A stretch of DNA of 64,000 nt from CAVVEQ01 sp963804865 (GCA_963804865.1 CAWDSH010000042.1:600115-664114); one strand, 5' to 3'. Positions 37,707 through 46,829 are shown, numbered from the stretch's first letter. Numbers and translations are program-made. Notes: a model not told the origin generated them from the letters alone.

Positions 37707-39644
37707 CTATTTGCCATCATCTATATGGACCAGCGTAATAAATTGTACGGCAATCCCGCTCTCTGCGCTCATTCGAAAAGATAGGGCAGGGATCTTTTCG
37801 CCGTAGGTGGGGGAATACCATCCGAAATTGACCAGATCGGATGTTTTCCCGGTTATCAATTCTCCAGCACGGATCAATTGGATCTCACTCGATCCAGTGT
37901 TTGTGGATAAAGTAATCCTTAGTTTCACTTGTGGGTAAGAGATATCGAGATTATTACCATCCACTTTATAGCTGCCGTCTGCAACCAGCCAATGGATGCG
38001 GTAAAGATGCTTGCCGGTGGTTTTCATTGGCAACAGGTCATCGATCACTTTCCAATCAAGCTCTGAAACGCGCTCGAGGGTTCGCCGGTGCAGCACTCCC
38101 AATTTCCCATAACCGTTATGCTCTGCTGTGATCATGCGCTCAGTTCTATTGATGTCTCTCGCTTGCGCCCAATCCAGCCAGAGGAATCGACCCGCGCGGG
38201 TCATTTGGTCCTGGTCGTCGATCGTGACAGTATTATGTACCCGCGTTGATGCCAGCGCGTTATCCCAGGGAGGACTGGCATTATATTGATAACTGCCCGC
38301 GTCCAGCAGCAAATTTTCACCCTTGCACCACAAGTCCACGTGCAGTTGATCGGCATGATTGGGTCGCTGATGGTAATTGACTGCTCTCAGCGTAGCCCAA
38401 GAGGTATGATTGCCCAGCTTATTAATCGTTTTGTTGGTATCGGATTCCGGTACCCTTTGATTTCCTTTAGAAGTTTCCAGCCCCAGCCAGAGGCTTAATT
38501 CGTCCCAGGGCCCGCTGGAGAAACTTTTAACTCCCAAAAATGCGCTTGAAGCTGCCTGGGCAGTGGGACGATGATCGGCAAAAACCGGGCTCCCGATGGG
38601 GAATAAGAGTGCCCCGTCGTTGCTTCCCAGGTTGGGGGCTTTGCCACTCGCCGCATCGATTTGATCCAGGTACCATCCTGTGGCGGCACGCAGGCGATCC
38701 AGGACGAATTCAGGCAGGGATAAGTTTTCCTGCTTTACCAGGTTATAAAACCATAGTGCTGCCTGCAGCATCAAACGGTGATAGTTCATGCTGTGCTGGC
38801 AGTAGGTTCCATCCTCCGAGATTTGACGCGACAGGGCATCCATGCAGATCTTCCAACCCTTTGCACGCCAGTCATTTGATTTCGAATGACCGGGGAGCAT
38901 CCATCCCGCGGTATACAAACCGATCCCTTCGATCAGGTAATGGTTATTGTCCTGGGCACGAGAATACGGCAGGGTCAACCCGATCCGGTCAGCGTGCTCG
39001 ATTATCCACCGGACCATTTGATTTTGCCGGACAATTGTGAATTCGTCGCCATCTTTAAAAATACTGAGCGCGAATGCCAGGCTGATTAACCGCATCGCTG
39101 CTTCCTGCCCTGACATCCAATTGGGACCGTAAAATGCGGGATTCGAGGTCAGGAATTCTTCCCAGTAATGCCAAAACGTTTTTTCATATAAAGGTGAACG
39201 ATCAATGCTCCACGCGCGAGCCAGGGTGATCGCCCAGCCAAAACGGGCAGGTTCCCAGACGAATTTGATATCTTTTTGAATGTATTGGTCAGGATACTGT
39301 TCGTATTCAGTCCAGGGATGAAGGGGAGGATAAAGTGAGAGGAGAATTCTGGAATACGATCCACCGAATAATCTATATTCCCCTTTGGAGATGCGCTCAG
39401 CTTCGTCCAATAACGATCTATTATCTGCCGGCGTGATGAAGAGGTCGTTTATTGGTTGGGTTTTATTAATTGGCCAGCTAATTGATAAATTTTCCTGGAA
39501 AGTGCTTTTCGCGATTTTTTCCGATGCTCGTGTGTAATGACCTGTCGTCAGCCCGAGCTTGTAGATTGCCAGGTTGGCCAGGGGTCTTACTCCAAGCTGT
39601 TTGAGTGCTTTCCATCCAACCGAGAATTTACTCAATTGACTCAA
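37707..39644 (-). CDS. Heparinase II/III-family protein
   Basis: 645-aa protein. The first ~370 residues form the alpha-helical toroid (QDNNHYLIEGIGLYTAGW, GTYCQHSMNYHRLMLQAALW). The last ~250 are the beta-sandwich heparinase II/III domain (HADQLHVDLWCKGENLLLDAGSYQYN, RVHNTVTIDDQDQ). These are polysaccharide lyases acting on uronic-acid polymers. I see no signal peptide, so it may act on lipid-linked or internal glycan, as do the similar genes found beside glycosyltransferases in polysaccharide loci. The TTG start overlaps the previous stop (TTGA). Confidence 0.88.
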   Translation of the reverse strand: MSQLSKFSVGWKALKQLGVRPLANLAIYKLGLTTGHYTRASEKIAKSTFQENLSISWPINKTQPINDLFITPADNRSLLDEAERISKGEYRLFGGSYSRILLSLYPPLHPWTEYEQYPDQYIQKDIKFVWEPARFGWAITLARAWSIDRSPLYEKTFWHYWEEFLTSNPAFYGPNWMSGQEAAMRLISLAFALSIFKDGDEFTIVRQNQMVRWIIEHADRIGLTLPYSRAQDNNHYLIEGIGLYTAGWMLPGHSKSNDWRAKGWKICMDALSRQISEDGTYCQHSMNYHRLMLQAALWFYNLVKQENLSLPEFVLDRLRAATGWYLDQIDAASGKAPNLGSNDGALLFPIGSPVFADHRPTAQAASSAFLGVKSFSSGPWDELSLWLGLETSKGNQRVPESDTNKTINKLGNHTSWATLRAVNYHQRPNHADQLHVDLWCKGENLLLDAGSYQYNASPPWDNALASTRVHNTVTIDDQDQMTRAGRFLWLDWAQARDINRTERMITAEHNGYGKLGVLHRRTLERVSELDWKVIDDLLPMKTTGKHLYRIHWLVADGSYKVDGNNLDISYPQVKLRITLSTNTGSSEIQLIRAGELITGKTSDLVNFGWYSPTYGEKIPALSFRMSAESGIAVQFITLVHIDDGK

Positions 39645-41809
39645 TCATCACCCTTGAAACTGAGATCCACTCTCTTTCCCAGGGCGATGGATTCCTCCGC
39701 CGCAAAGGTCGCCAGATGCACACCCCAAATGTCACGGTAAGGGATGGGGGGCTTTCCACCCTTCTCAACACTATCCAGGAAACTACGCCATGCATTCTGG
39801 TGACCTTTATCCTGGTCTGATGAACGGTTGATTGTTTTATTTCCGTTGGCAATCAGCTCAAGCTGCCGGAAATCGTGAAGCCGGGCTGTTTTCCCTTCGC
39901 AGAAAACTTCGATCTCTTCCTTCGCCACGGATTTATCCCCGTTCGCCAGATAGGTGACAGTACCGATGGATCCGTCTGGATATGTAAATGTCATCACGAC
40001 ATTGTCTCCGTGATATACACCCTGATCTGGCAGTGCTTGCCCCGAAACCGAGGTTGGCAGGGCTCCGGTCAGGAAGGTCAGAAAATCGATAAAATGGCAG
40101 CCTTCACCTATTATTCTTCCCCCGCCTTGATCGGGATCGTGCAGCCAGTGGTTGGCTGGTAAAAAGCCGGCATTGACTCGGTAATGAGCGGCCAGGGGTT
40201 CGCTGCGTGTTGCCAGGAACTTTTTAAATTCAATTGCCATGGGTGCAAAACGCCGGTTGAAACCCACCATGAGCAGAGGCGTATTCGCTTTTCCCGCTTC
40301 TTTTGCGATCTCCTTGAGATCCTTCTCGTTGATCGCCAGGGGTTTTTCGCAATAGACATGTTTTCCATTTTTCAACGCGGTGATCACCTGCCGGGCGTGC
40401 AGATCGTGACGGGTGAGGATTGCGACCAGGTTGATCTCTTTGGATGCCAGGATGTCTTCCTCCTTTGCGCTGGCAAATGAAAAACCGAATCTCTGCGCAG
40501 CGTGGCGCGCTGTAACCCCGGATGCTGATGCAATCCCTTCCAATCGGGCTCTTCCCACTTTCTTGACGCTGGGGAGAAAAACAGCGGAAGCGTAATTTCC
40601 CGCTCCCAGGACTCCCAACCTTGGCTGACCTTGCGCCTTTGCTGCTGTTTCACCGGGAACAAGGTACACCTTGCTTTCTTTCTTTTCCTTATCCCTTCTC
40701 GGGTAATCCAGTAACACGCCCAGGAAGGAATCAGTTGTTTTACCGGTGATCAATTTGTAAGCCTTCGCGGCATCATCGATGGGAAAACGATGGCTGATCA
40801 GTGACTTGACTTCAATTTTCCCGGACGAAAGCAGCTCGATAAAAGCTTCGAGATTACGCCCCTCCGTCCAGCGCACGAAACCGTAAGGATAATCCAGTCC
40901 TTTTTCTTCATAATCGGCATCGTATCTTCCCGGACCACTTGAGCGGGAGACGCGGAAAGATAATTCTTTCTCATAATAAAGTTTCCTCGGTAGATCCAGG
41001 CCCACAACGCCGGTGGAGATGACTTTACCGCGGTCCCGTGCCAGTTCTCCCGCCAGCGTGACCGTATCGCTGCTGGACGTATCGGCGCAGATCAACACCG
41101 AATCAAATCCTTTTCCCTGTGTGAATGAGCGTCCCGATACAATCGCATCTTTTCGTAGTACACAGGCTGCTCCGGTGGAACGACCCAGCTTTACCCGCTT
41201 AGCATCCAGGTCAACGCCGAAGACGAAACAACCTGCGGCGTTGGCAATCCGCATTGTGATCAATCCGAGCAAACCCAGGCCGATGATGGCGACCTTCTCG
41301 CCAATCTGGGGTTTAGCCAGCCGGAAACCCTGCATCGCGATCGCGCCCAGGGTAGCAAAGGCAGCCTGGTCGAAATCGACGGTGTCTGGCAATTTTGCCA
41401 GTAGATTTCTTGGTATAACATTATATTCAGCGTGATGTGCATGATTCCCGGCGCAGGCAACCCGATCGCCGATCTTGAAACCACCCATTCCTGAGCCCAA
41501 TTCAACGATCGTGCCTGCGGTGGAATAACCCAAAGGCATGGGTTGATCCAGTCGGTTGAAAGCTGCTTCAATTGTGTTGGTGATTCCCTCGCGGCGGGCT
41601 TTATCAAGCACCTGCCTAACAAAATCCGGTCGAGCTTTTGCTTTACCCAACAGGTTTTTGCTCGCAAAATTTACCAGCATCCGTTCGGTCCCAGCGGAAA
41701 CAAGCGAGGATGAAACCCTCACCAGTGCGGTACCCGGACGAACCTGCGGGGTGGGGACTTCGACAACAAGAGTCTTGCCATCGCGCATGCTTTGTAGAAG
41801 CTGTTTCAT
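39641..41809 (-). CDS. Bi-domain oxidoreductase: zinc alcohol dehydrogenase-like + Gfo/Idh/MocA
   Basis: 722-aa fusion. Residues 1-370 are a medium-chain (alcohol dehydrogenase-like) domain with PMPLGYSTAGTIVELGSG and the nucleotide-binding AIIGLGLLGLITM. Residues 395-710 are a Gfo/Idh/MocA domain with RLGVLGAGNYAS, HVYCEKPLAI (catalytic EKP) and GEGCHFIDFLTFL. Such fusions occur in surface-polysaccharide clusters next to heparinase II/III and GT4 genes, and probably oxidise or epimerise a sugar nucleotide or alter a glycan. It overlaps the heparinase gene by 4 bases. Confidence 0.9.
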   Translation of the reverse strand: MKQLLQSMRDGKTLVVEVPTPQVRPGTALVRVSSSLVSAGTERMLVNFASKNLLGKAKARPDFVRQVLDKARREGITNTIEAAFNRLDQPMPLGYSTAGTIVELGSGMGGFKIGDRVACAGNHAHHAEYNVIPRNLLAKLPDTVDFDQAAFATLGAIAMQGFRLAKPQIGEKVAIIGLGLLGLITMRIANAAGCFVFGVDLDAKRVKLGRSTGAACVLRKDAIVSGRSFTQGKGFDSVLICADTSSSDTVTLAGELARDRGKVISTGVVGLDLPRKLYYEKELSFRVSRSSGPGRYDADYEEKGLDYPYGFVRWTEGRNLEAFIELLSSGKIEVKSLISHRFPIDDAAKAYKLITGKTTDSFLGVLLDYPRRDKEKKESKVYLVPGETAAKAQGQPRLGVLGAGNYASAVFLPSVKKVGRARLEGIASASGVTARHAAQRFGFSFASAKEEDILASKEINLVAILTRHDLHARQVITALKNGKHVYCEKPLAINEKDLKEIAKEAGKANTPLLMVGFNRRFAPMAIEFKKFLATRSEPLAAHYRVNAGFLPANHWLHDPDQGGGRIIGEGCHFIDFLTFLTGALPTSVSGQALPDQGVYHGDNVVMTFTYPDGSIGTVTYLANGDKSVAKEEIEVFCEGKTARLHDFRQLELIANGNKTINRSSDQDKGHQNAWRSFLDSVEKGGKPPIPYRDIWGVHLATFAAEESIALGKRVDLSFKGDD

Positions 41810-41874
41810 GTTCGATCCTCTTTAAAAGATTATATTCTATTATTGTGGTGACATGCTCTATGTGATTTGGAATA

Positions 41875-41905
41875 TAAAAAAACAGACCTTATAAAGCGGT
41901 CTGTT
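41875..41905 (-). terminator. Intrinsic terminator after the C45 gene
   Basis: Perfect 8-bp stem aacagacc / ggtctgtt (41881-41888 with 41898-41905), 9-base loop, then ttttta on the minus strand, about 20 bases after the stop at 41928. Confidence 0.88.
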
Positions 41906-41927
41906 TTGATTGGTTGGAATATTGCTT

Positions 41928-43028
41928 TTACCCATCCAGCTGGTATGAGTGAAAGTTATTCTTACAGGGGCTGCCCCAGGCAATGGATACCTGCCTCGTG
42001 GTGAGATCCATGACCATGCTGGTGATGGTTTTCTCCCGGTCCATGGGATCAACTTCATGGTAGGAATGATTGCAGATCGCATCCGGCATATTGATATGAT
42101 CCCGCAGGATGGATTGCAGCGATTGCATGCTGTGTTTGTCGTTTTTTCGCAATAAATGGGAAGCTCGCGAATATCGAACCCGCGTGCTGATCAATTCATC
42201 TGATTCATCTTCGATCAACTGCATTTTTGAGTCAAGGTAATGATTGGTATGCACGAGATATCCGTCTTCCGACCGGATATGGGCAAAATGGCGGGCAGAT
42301 ACTTCAATGTTGTAAAGCTCGCCGCTTTCGTGACCCAGCAGATGGTTATAACCGGCGGCTCTCAGGGGAACGATCATGTGCCGGATGGCATCCGAAATCA
42401 AGCGCGAACCCAGTACAGCGCGGGAGGCGATGATGCGGGGAATACCGATGCGGCAGTCATTGGGATAAACCGAATCGCAGCACTGGCATAATCCTGAAGC
42501 GTTAAGACCTATGTTTGGCAGTAAACCACCATAGGTCATCGCGATCCAGGGCGGTTCGTCATCCAGTTCCGCTTGTACCAAAAAAACATCAGCTTCATCT
42601 TCCGGTACCCAGTCCTCGTTGTGAGCAAGCAGGACATGTCCGTTCGCGGTATGCTGCTCGTCTACGCCCAGGCTGGTGCACTTGGTCAGATGAAGCGCAT
42701 CCATGGTCACGGCTTCCATTGCGTTAACCGCAACCAGGTCATCGAAACTCACTCCCGCCCCTTCAGACATCCCCAGGATTTCATCGACGTACTTGGGATA
42801 TCTTTCCTGGGCAAAGGGCAGATACTTGCGGGATTGAATGTTTGCGCCCACCCAGTCAAGTTGCAGTTGACCGTAGGCATCCGCAACCATCTTATGGGCG
42901 CTTTCGATACTGTGAACGACTTGCGGTTTCATCGCTTCGCCGATCTGTCGACCGATTTCGCGGTGATTACCTTTAACTTTTACCAATGGTACTGGATTGG
43001 GATAAACAATCGCATCATCCTGAAACAT
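41928..43028 (-). CDS. C45-family autoproteolytic acyltransferase/hydrolase
   Basis: About 366-aa Ntn-hydrolase of the acyl-CoA:6-aminopenicillanate acyltransferase-like (peptidase C45) group. The likely nucleophile is the Cys in LTKCTSLG (about residue 116), followed by LLAHNEDW and NIGLNASGLCQCCDSV. In this family self-cleavage before the Cys exposes it as the N-terminal nucleophile. N-terminal VKVKGNHREIGRQIGEAMK fits the C45 start. ATG at 43028 is preferred over a TTG at 43064. The substrate is an unknown N-acyl amide or peptide. Confidence 0.87.
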   Translation of the reverse strand: MFQDDAIVYPNPVPLVKVKGNHREIGRQIGEAMKPQVVHSIESAHKMVADAYGQLQLDWVGANIQSRKYLPFAQERYPKYVDEILGMSEGAGVSFDDLVAVNAMEAVTMDALHLTKCTSLGVDEQHTANGHVLLAHNEDWVPEDEADVFLVQAELDDEPPWIAMTYGGLLPNIGLNASGLCQCCDSVYPNDCRIGIPRIIASRAVLGSRLISDAIRHMIVPLRAAGYNHLLGHESGELYNIEVSARHFAHIRSEDGYLVHTNHYLDSKMQLIEDESDELISTRVRYSRASHLLRKNDKHSMQSLQSILRDHINMPDAICNHSYHEVDPMDREKTITSMVMDLTTRQVSIAWGSPCKNNFHSYQLDG

Positions 43029-43069
43029 GCGGTTAAATATAGACGAAAAATGGATAAAGGGCAAGCCAG

Positions 43070-43101
43070 AAAAAACCAGAGGATCGATGTGATCCTCTGG
43101 T
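43070..43101 (-). terminator. Intrinsic terminator after the bactofilin-like gene
   Basis: Perfect 11-bp stem accagaggatc / gatcctctggt (43075-43085 with 43091-43101), 5-base loop, then tttttc on the minus strand. It closes the ECF sigma operon. Confidence 0.9.
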
Positions 43102-43123
43102 TGGTTATAGTGTTTGTATATGC

Positions 43124-44386
43124 TTATTTCTTGGTTGTTGGCTTTACCGGTGTGGTCTTCTTGGTACTCGCCGGGGTTGTTTTCTTGGCTGCGACAGGTG
43201 TTTTTACCTTAACCGGTGCCGGTTTGGCGGTCAACACGCTCTTCTTGGGTGCAGCTTTTGGAGCCGCAGCTGGTTTTTTGACAGTTGCTGGTGCAGCTGT
43301 TACGGCTTTTTTAGGTGTTACGGGTTGGACCGCCACGATCTTCTCTTCCACCGCTGGTTGTGATGAAACCAGGGGAAGCACGGGAGCTGGAGGCGCCGGT
43401 GGGATCATCGCGAGCGGTGTTTTTGGCGTTTCCGGGTAATGCCGCGTCCCAAACAGGGTTAGGACGACAGCACCCAGTCCAAAGAGGGTGATGGCTGAAT
43501 TGATCACGAAACCCAGGCAGGGGATCCAGCCAATGGCGGTCGTTACCAGTCCAAGGACCAGCATGCCGATGCCAGCAGAAATGGGTTCCGCCCATTGACC
43601 CTTGGAAGCATTCTCCAGCCTGCGCCCGACCTCGTATCCGATTGAGATATATCCAAAGACGAAACCGAGGACCAGGAGCAGCAGAACCAGCGGTATGGCA
43701 GGGATTAATATGAGGGTAATGACCATGACCACCATTAACACTGGGAATACCAGTAGTGTGAGCAAACCTACGCCCCAGGATAAGGCCGGGCTGCTGGCGA
43801 TCGCGTCAGCCACCCGCGCTGCAGGCTTGCCAAAGATCAAAACGACAAGTGCTGCCAGGGCTGCGAGTGCTAAAACCTGGAACATGTCCGTCAATACGCG
43901 GTTGACCGGGTTCTTGGTCCATCCGAAATTCTCTCTATTCTTAAAGAGCTCTCCGAAATTCCATTGAAAATCACCGGGTGTATTAATATTCGTGGTGCCG
44001 TTGACCTCTGCGTTGGGAGAGATATTCAACCAGCCGCCGGCAGATATCACATCGCCTTCCACCACAGCGGTGTCGTCCACGGTACCGGTCCCTCCAACGC
44101 AGACAATGTCACCGGTGAGTTTTCCACCGATACTGACGGTGCCGCCAACCAGGACCAGATCACCATTGATGATTGATCCTGAATAAGTGGTAACAGTCCC
44201 ACCAATGACGATCAGGTTGCCATTGAGTGTGTCGCCTGCCGCAAGGGTGAATGACTGCCCAAGGATGAATTGATCGCCGTTGATGGTTTTTGCTTCGGCG
44301 TTGGCAGCCAGAACCAGTCCACTTGGGAGGATCAGGCATGCCAGAAGAAGCACGGATACAATAATTGTCTTAATTGAAGTTTTCAT
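43124..44386 (-). CDS. Bactofilin-like polymer-forming membrane protein with Ala/Pro/Lys tail
   Basis: 420-aa protein. A signal peptide (1-28) is followed by a beta-repeat region (35-135) with the spacing GDTLNGNLIVIGGTVTT / GSIINGDLVLVGGTVSI / GDIVCVGG, as in bactofilin-like right-handed helices. Then come five hydrophobic helices (about 165-310) and a low-complexity tail (330-420) of Lys/Ala/Pro/Thr repeats (PKKAVTAAPATVKK). Bactofilins are usually cytoplasmic, but here the signal peptide places the repeats outside. It overlaps the anti-sigma gene by 17 bases, so it is a product of the ECF operon, probably an envelope-stress target. The tail may bind DNA or polyanions. Confidence 0.8.
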   Translation of the reverse strand: MKTSIKTIIVSVLLLACLILPSGLVLAANAEAKTINGDQFILGQSFTLAAGDTLNGNLIVIGGTVTTYSGSIINGDLVLVGGTVSIGGKLTGDIVCVGGTGTVDDTAVVEGDVISAGGWLNISPNAEVNGTTNINTPGDFQWNFGELFKNRENFGWTKNPVNRVLTDMFQVLALAALAALVVLIFGKPAARVADAIASSPALSWGVGLLTLLVFPVLMVVMVITLILIPAIPLVLLLLVLGFVFGYISIGYEVGRRLENASKGQWAEPISAGIGMLVLGLVTTAIGWIPCLGFVINSAITLFGLGAVVLTLFGTRHYPETPKTPLAMIPPAPPAPVLPLVSSQPAVEEKIVAVQPVTPKKAVTAAPATVKKPAAAPKAAPKKSVLTAKPAPVKVKTPVAAKKTTPASTKKTTPVKPTTKK

Positions 44387-44915
44387 TTCTTACTCCTTTT
44401 TTATTGATATGCAACAGGGTTAGGAACCAGGCAAAACAGGTTACAAAGATCCAGCTTGCCGCTATACCCGTTGCGATGATCCAAACGTAATGGGGTGTGA
44501 TGGCTTTCAATCCGGCAAGCACCACCCCGGCGTGCCTGGCGAAATCGAGGATGAGGGTGTACGTTCCCACCATGTGAACGAACCACCCGGTTGCTGATCC
44601 GGAGATGAGGGTGAACGCAGCCAGCATGCTCAGGTTGACCAGGGCTGCCAGGCTCAATCCAATGGCCCAGTTCCGCAGCTGCCGTGCATTTTTCTGCCGG
44701 ATGCGTTCAGGCAGGCTTGCCTTCCAGCGGTTTGCAAATCCTGCGGCTGGATGGACGGGATGGGTCACTTTAAGTGTTTTTTCTGCCTTGGACCAGGCAC
44801 CCTGCAATCGCCGGCAGTCGGTGCATTTCGCCAGGTGTTCCCGCAGGGAAAGCTGCTCTTCGCGGGTTAAAGGGCTATCATCCAATAACCAGAGTTCAAA
44901 AGGCTGGTGATTCAT
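44370..44915 (-). CDS. zf-HC2 anti-sigma factor, membrane-anchored
   Basis: 181-aa protein with an N-terminal zinc-binding anti-sigma domain (HLAKCTDCRRLQ, the HxxxCxxC motif near residues 27-34) and hydrophobic helices at about 85-108, 115-135 and 145-168. Such proteins hold the cognate ECF sigma factor at the membrane until a signal releases it. The gene overlaps both neighbours, 20 bases with the sigma gene and 17 with the bactofilin-like gene, so the three are translated as one unit. Confidence 0.88.
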   Translation of the reverse strand: MNHQPFELWLLDDSPLTREEQLSLREHLAKCTDCRRLQGAWSKAEKTLKVTHPVHPAAGFANRWKASLPERIRQKNARQLRNWAIGLSLAALVNLSMLAAFTLISGSATGWFVHMVGTYTLILDFARHAGVVLAGLKAITPHYVWIIATGIAASWIFVTCFAWFLTLLHINKKGVRNENFN

Positions 44916-45486
44916 GGTGGTTCCTTTCGATGGCTATGGTGGGTTTGGGTTCCAGCATCAATTTCGCCAGCTGCAGCCGGGCACGGTGAAGACGGCTCTT
45001 GACCGCGCTGATGGTGAGTGAGAGCGATTTCGCGATCTCCTCTTCCGGCATTTCCTGCCAGTAGCGCAGGATGATCACTGCCCTATCTGTTTCACTAATT
45101 TTTTTCAACATACCAGTAATCATTTCCTTTTCCTGTTTGTTACTTAACATTTTTTCCGGTTCCATTGCGCGATCCGGAATTTCGAATTCCTCTTCACCAT
45201 CGATCTCCAGTACAGGCAATTTCCGTTTGCGCTGCAGGTCAATACAATAGTGCGCTGCGATCGAAAGCAGCCAGGTGATGAAGGATCGGGTGGGATCGTA
45301 GCGGTGGATGGCCTGGTAGGCTCGCCAGAAGGATTCCTGCGCGGCATCTTCGGCCTCTTCCGCGGATCCGAGCATGCGGTAGCAAAGATTGTAGACCGGC
45401 GTCTGGTACATTTCCACCAGCTCCGTAAAAGCGTCTTCATCTTTTTGCTGGACCTTGCGCAGCAGCTCGGCTTCAACGAGGCTCAC
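44896..45486 (-). CDS. ECF-family RNA polymerase sigma factor
   Basis: 196-aa sigma-70 family factor. Region 2 shows LCYRMLGSAEEAEDAAQESFWRAY (about residues 33-56) and SFITWLLSIAAHYCIDLQRKRK; region 4 shows ALIILRYWQ-type EMPEEEIAKSLSLTISAVKSRLHRARLQL (about 150-180). Start is GTG with AGGAG 8 bases before it. It is followed by its own anti-sigma gene and a bactofilin-like gene, and preceded by a promoter of the kind it may recognise. Confidence 0.92.
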   Translation of the reverse strand: MSLVEAELLRKVQQKDEDAFTELVEMYQTPVYNLCYRMLGSAEEAEDAAQESFWRAYQAIHRYDPTRSFITWLLSIAAHYCIDLQRKRKLPVLEIDGEEEFEIPDRAMEPEKMLSNKQEKEMITGMLKKISETDRAVIILRYWQEMPEEEIAKSLSLTISAVKSRLHRARLQLAKLMLEPKPTIAIERNHHESPAF

Positions 45487-45518
45487 ACAATGCTCCTATG
45501 GACTTGCTTTCTATCCAA

Positions 45519-45543
45519 TATACGCTGGTGATGGACAAAGGTT
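45519..45543 (-). promoter_or_regulatory. Candidate autoregulated ECF promoter
   Basis: Minus strand: AACCTTT (45537-45543), exactly 12 bases, then CGTATA (45519-45524), about 30 bases before the sigma gene. This matches the SigW-type ECF pattern TGAAACCTTT-N11-13-CGTA, except that the bases before AAC are CGC rather than TGA. Confidence 0.6.
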
Positions 45544-45624
45544 GCGCAGCGCGGATTGAATCAACAATTTGATGACGATTGCCTTCGTCATTGTAAGATA
45601 CACAGTATTAATGGAAAAGGATGT

Positions 45625-46260
45625 CTAGAAAACGATCTCTTCCTTGCCTGATAGTTTATCTTTTATCCTGGCCACCACCGTGTCGAGATGTTTGGGTTTG
45701 TGGACGAAATCCAGGTCATCGGTGCGCAGGGTGAGCGCCGGGCAGAGATCAAATTGCTTCATCCAGTCATCATAATAGGAATCGAGCAGGGTCAGGTATT
45801 CCGGTGTGATCCCGCTTTCGATATCCCGGCCGCGGCTCCGGATGCGGTCGACGAGAACATCGACGGGCGCCTTAAGATAAACCAACAGGGATGGGGAAGG
45901 GAGGGTCTTCACCACCATGGCAAATATCTTCTTATAGGTTTCGTAATCACGCTCGCTCAGGTTCCCCATGTGGTTCAACGCGCGGGCAAAAATGAAGGCA
46001 TCTTCATAGATGCTGCGGTCGATGATCGCTGAACGCGGGTCATTCCACATGTCGAGATGCTGCTGCGCGCGGTGCCCCAGGAAAAACACCTGCAGGTGAA
46101 AGGACCAGGCGCGCATGTCGGCGTAGAAATCAGCCAGGTATGGGTTATCCGAGACCGATTCAAATGCTGTGCGCCAGCCCAATCGCTCTCCGATTCGCTC
46201 GGTCAGCGAGGTTTTTCCGGAACCAATATTGCCAGCCACCAGGATCAAACGTTTTGGCAT
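45625..46260 (-). CDS. Deoxynucleoside kinase family protein
   Basis: 211-aa P-loop kinase of the deoxyguanosine/deoxyadenosine kinase family, which phosphorylates salvaged deoxynucleosides. Walker A GNIGSGKTS (residues 10-18), the substrate-binding FESVSDNPYLADFYAD and WSFHLQVFFL, the DRS motif IIDRSIYEDAFIFA, and the lid Arg cluster RIRSRGRDIE are all seen. Length is typical. It follows the C_GCAxxG gene by one base. Confidence 0.92.
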   Translation of the reverse strand: MPKRLILVAGNIGSGKTSLTERIGERLGWRTAFESVSDNPYLADFYADMRAWSFHLQVFFLGHRAQQHLDMWNDPRSAIIDRSIYEDAFIFARALNHMGNLSERDYETYKKIFAMVVKTLPSPSLLVYLKAPVDVLVDRIRSRGRDIESGITPEYLTLLDSYYDDWMKQFDLCPALTLRTDDLDFVHKPKHLDTVVARIKDKLSGKEEIVF

Positions 46261-46261
46261 G

Positions 46262-46706
46262 TCATTCTCCTTTCAGCATCTCATCCAGGATGCTCACCGC
46301 GCTTTCCAGGTATTTCGGACAGATGGTGCTGAAGACTTTTTGCTCGCGGGCATTTTGCCAGCCTTCCGGCGTGCTGATATCCATCCCCACCAGCTTGAGA
46401 CAATCCAATTCGCCGTTCATTTCTTTAAAGCGGATCATGAATTCCCGGGCTTTTTGATAGGTCAATTCCTTGGCTGCCTGGTCGCTGGGCACCTTTGGCC
46501 CGAAACGCGCCCCGAGTACCATCAATGCACCGGTCACCGCGCCGCAGGTGAGTCCGCTGCGTCCCATGCCGCCGCCGAAGGCTGCAGCCACCTGGTTTGA
46601 TTTTTCTAGGAGCTATCCCAAATTGACCGGCAAATGTGTTGAATACGGATTGAGAACAGTTGCAGCCTGAATCGTGATATCGATTGACTTCTTGTATGAG
46701 GTCCAT
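46262..46706 (-). CDS. C_GCAxxG_C_C family redox/metal protein (one frameshift)
   Basis: About 147-aa protein. The family motif runs YHDSGCNCSQSVFNTFAG, then VAAAFGGGMGRSGLTCGAVTGALMVLGARFG, with later conserved Cys in DCLKLVGMD and STICPKYL. Members (DUF1804/C_GCAxxG_C_C) are small putative redox or Fe-S-linked proteins of unknown exact role. The frame breaks at GG (plus 46594-46595); with one base fewer it reads KIKQVAAAFGGG and joins the open frames 46425-46706 and 46262-46591. Here the first Cys pair is CNC rather than the usual single Cys. Confidence 0.8.
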
Positions 46707-46829
46707 TTTCCCGTCCCTGGTTGAGTTAGGATTTTGAAATAATTATATATTCATCCTGATCAACGCATTGAAGGAATTTCATGATTAAGATGAATGTCCT
46801 TGAAAATTGATTTGATTATTGAAACTTTT

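Noticed and set aside
42573..43439. 288-codon plus-strand open frame across the end of the bactofilin-like gene
   Set aside because: It spans two genes and a terminator on the other strand, and its hydrophobic stretches mirror the Lys/Ala/Pro tail.
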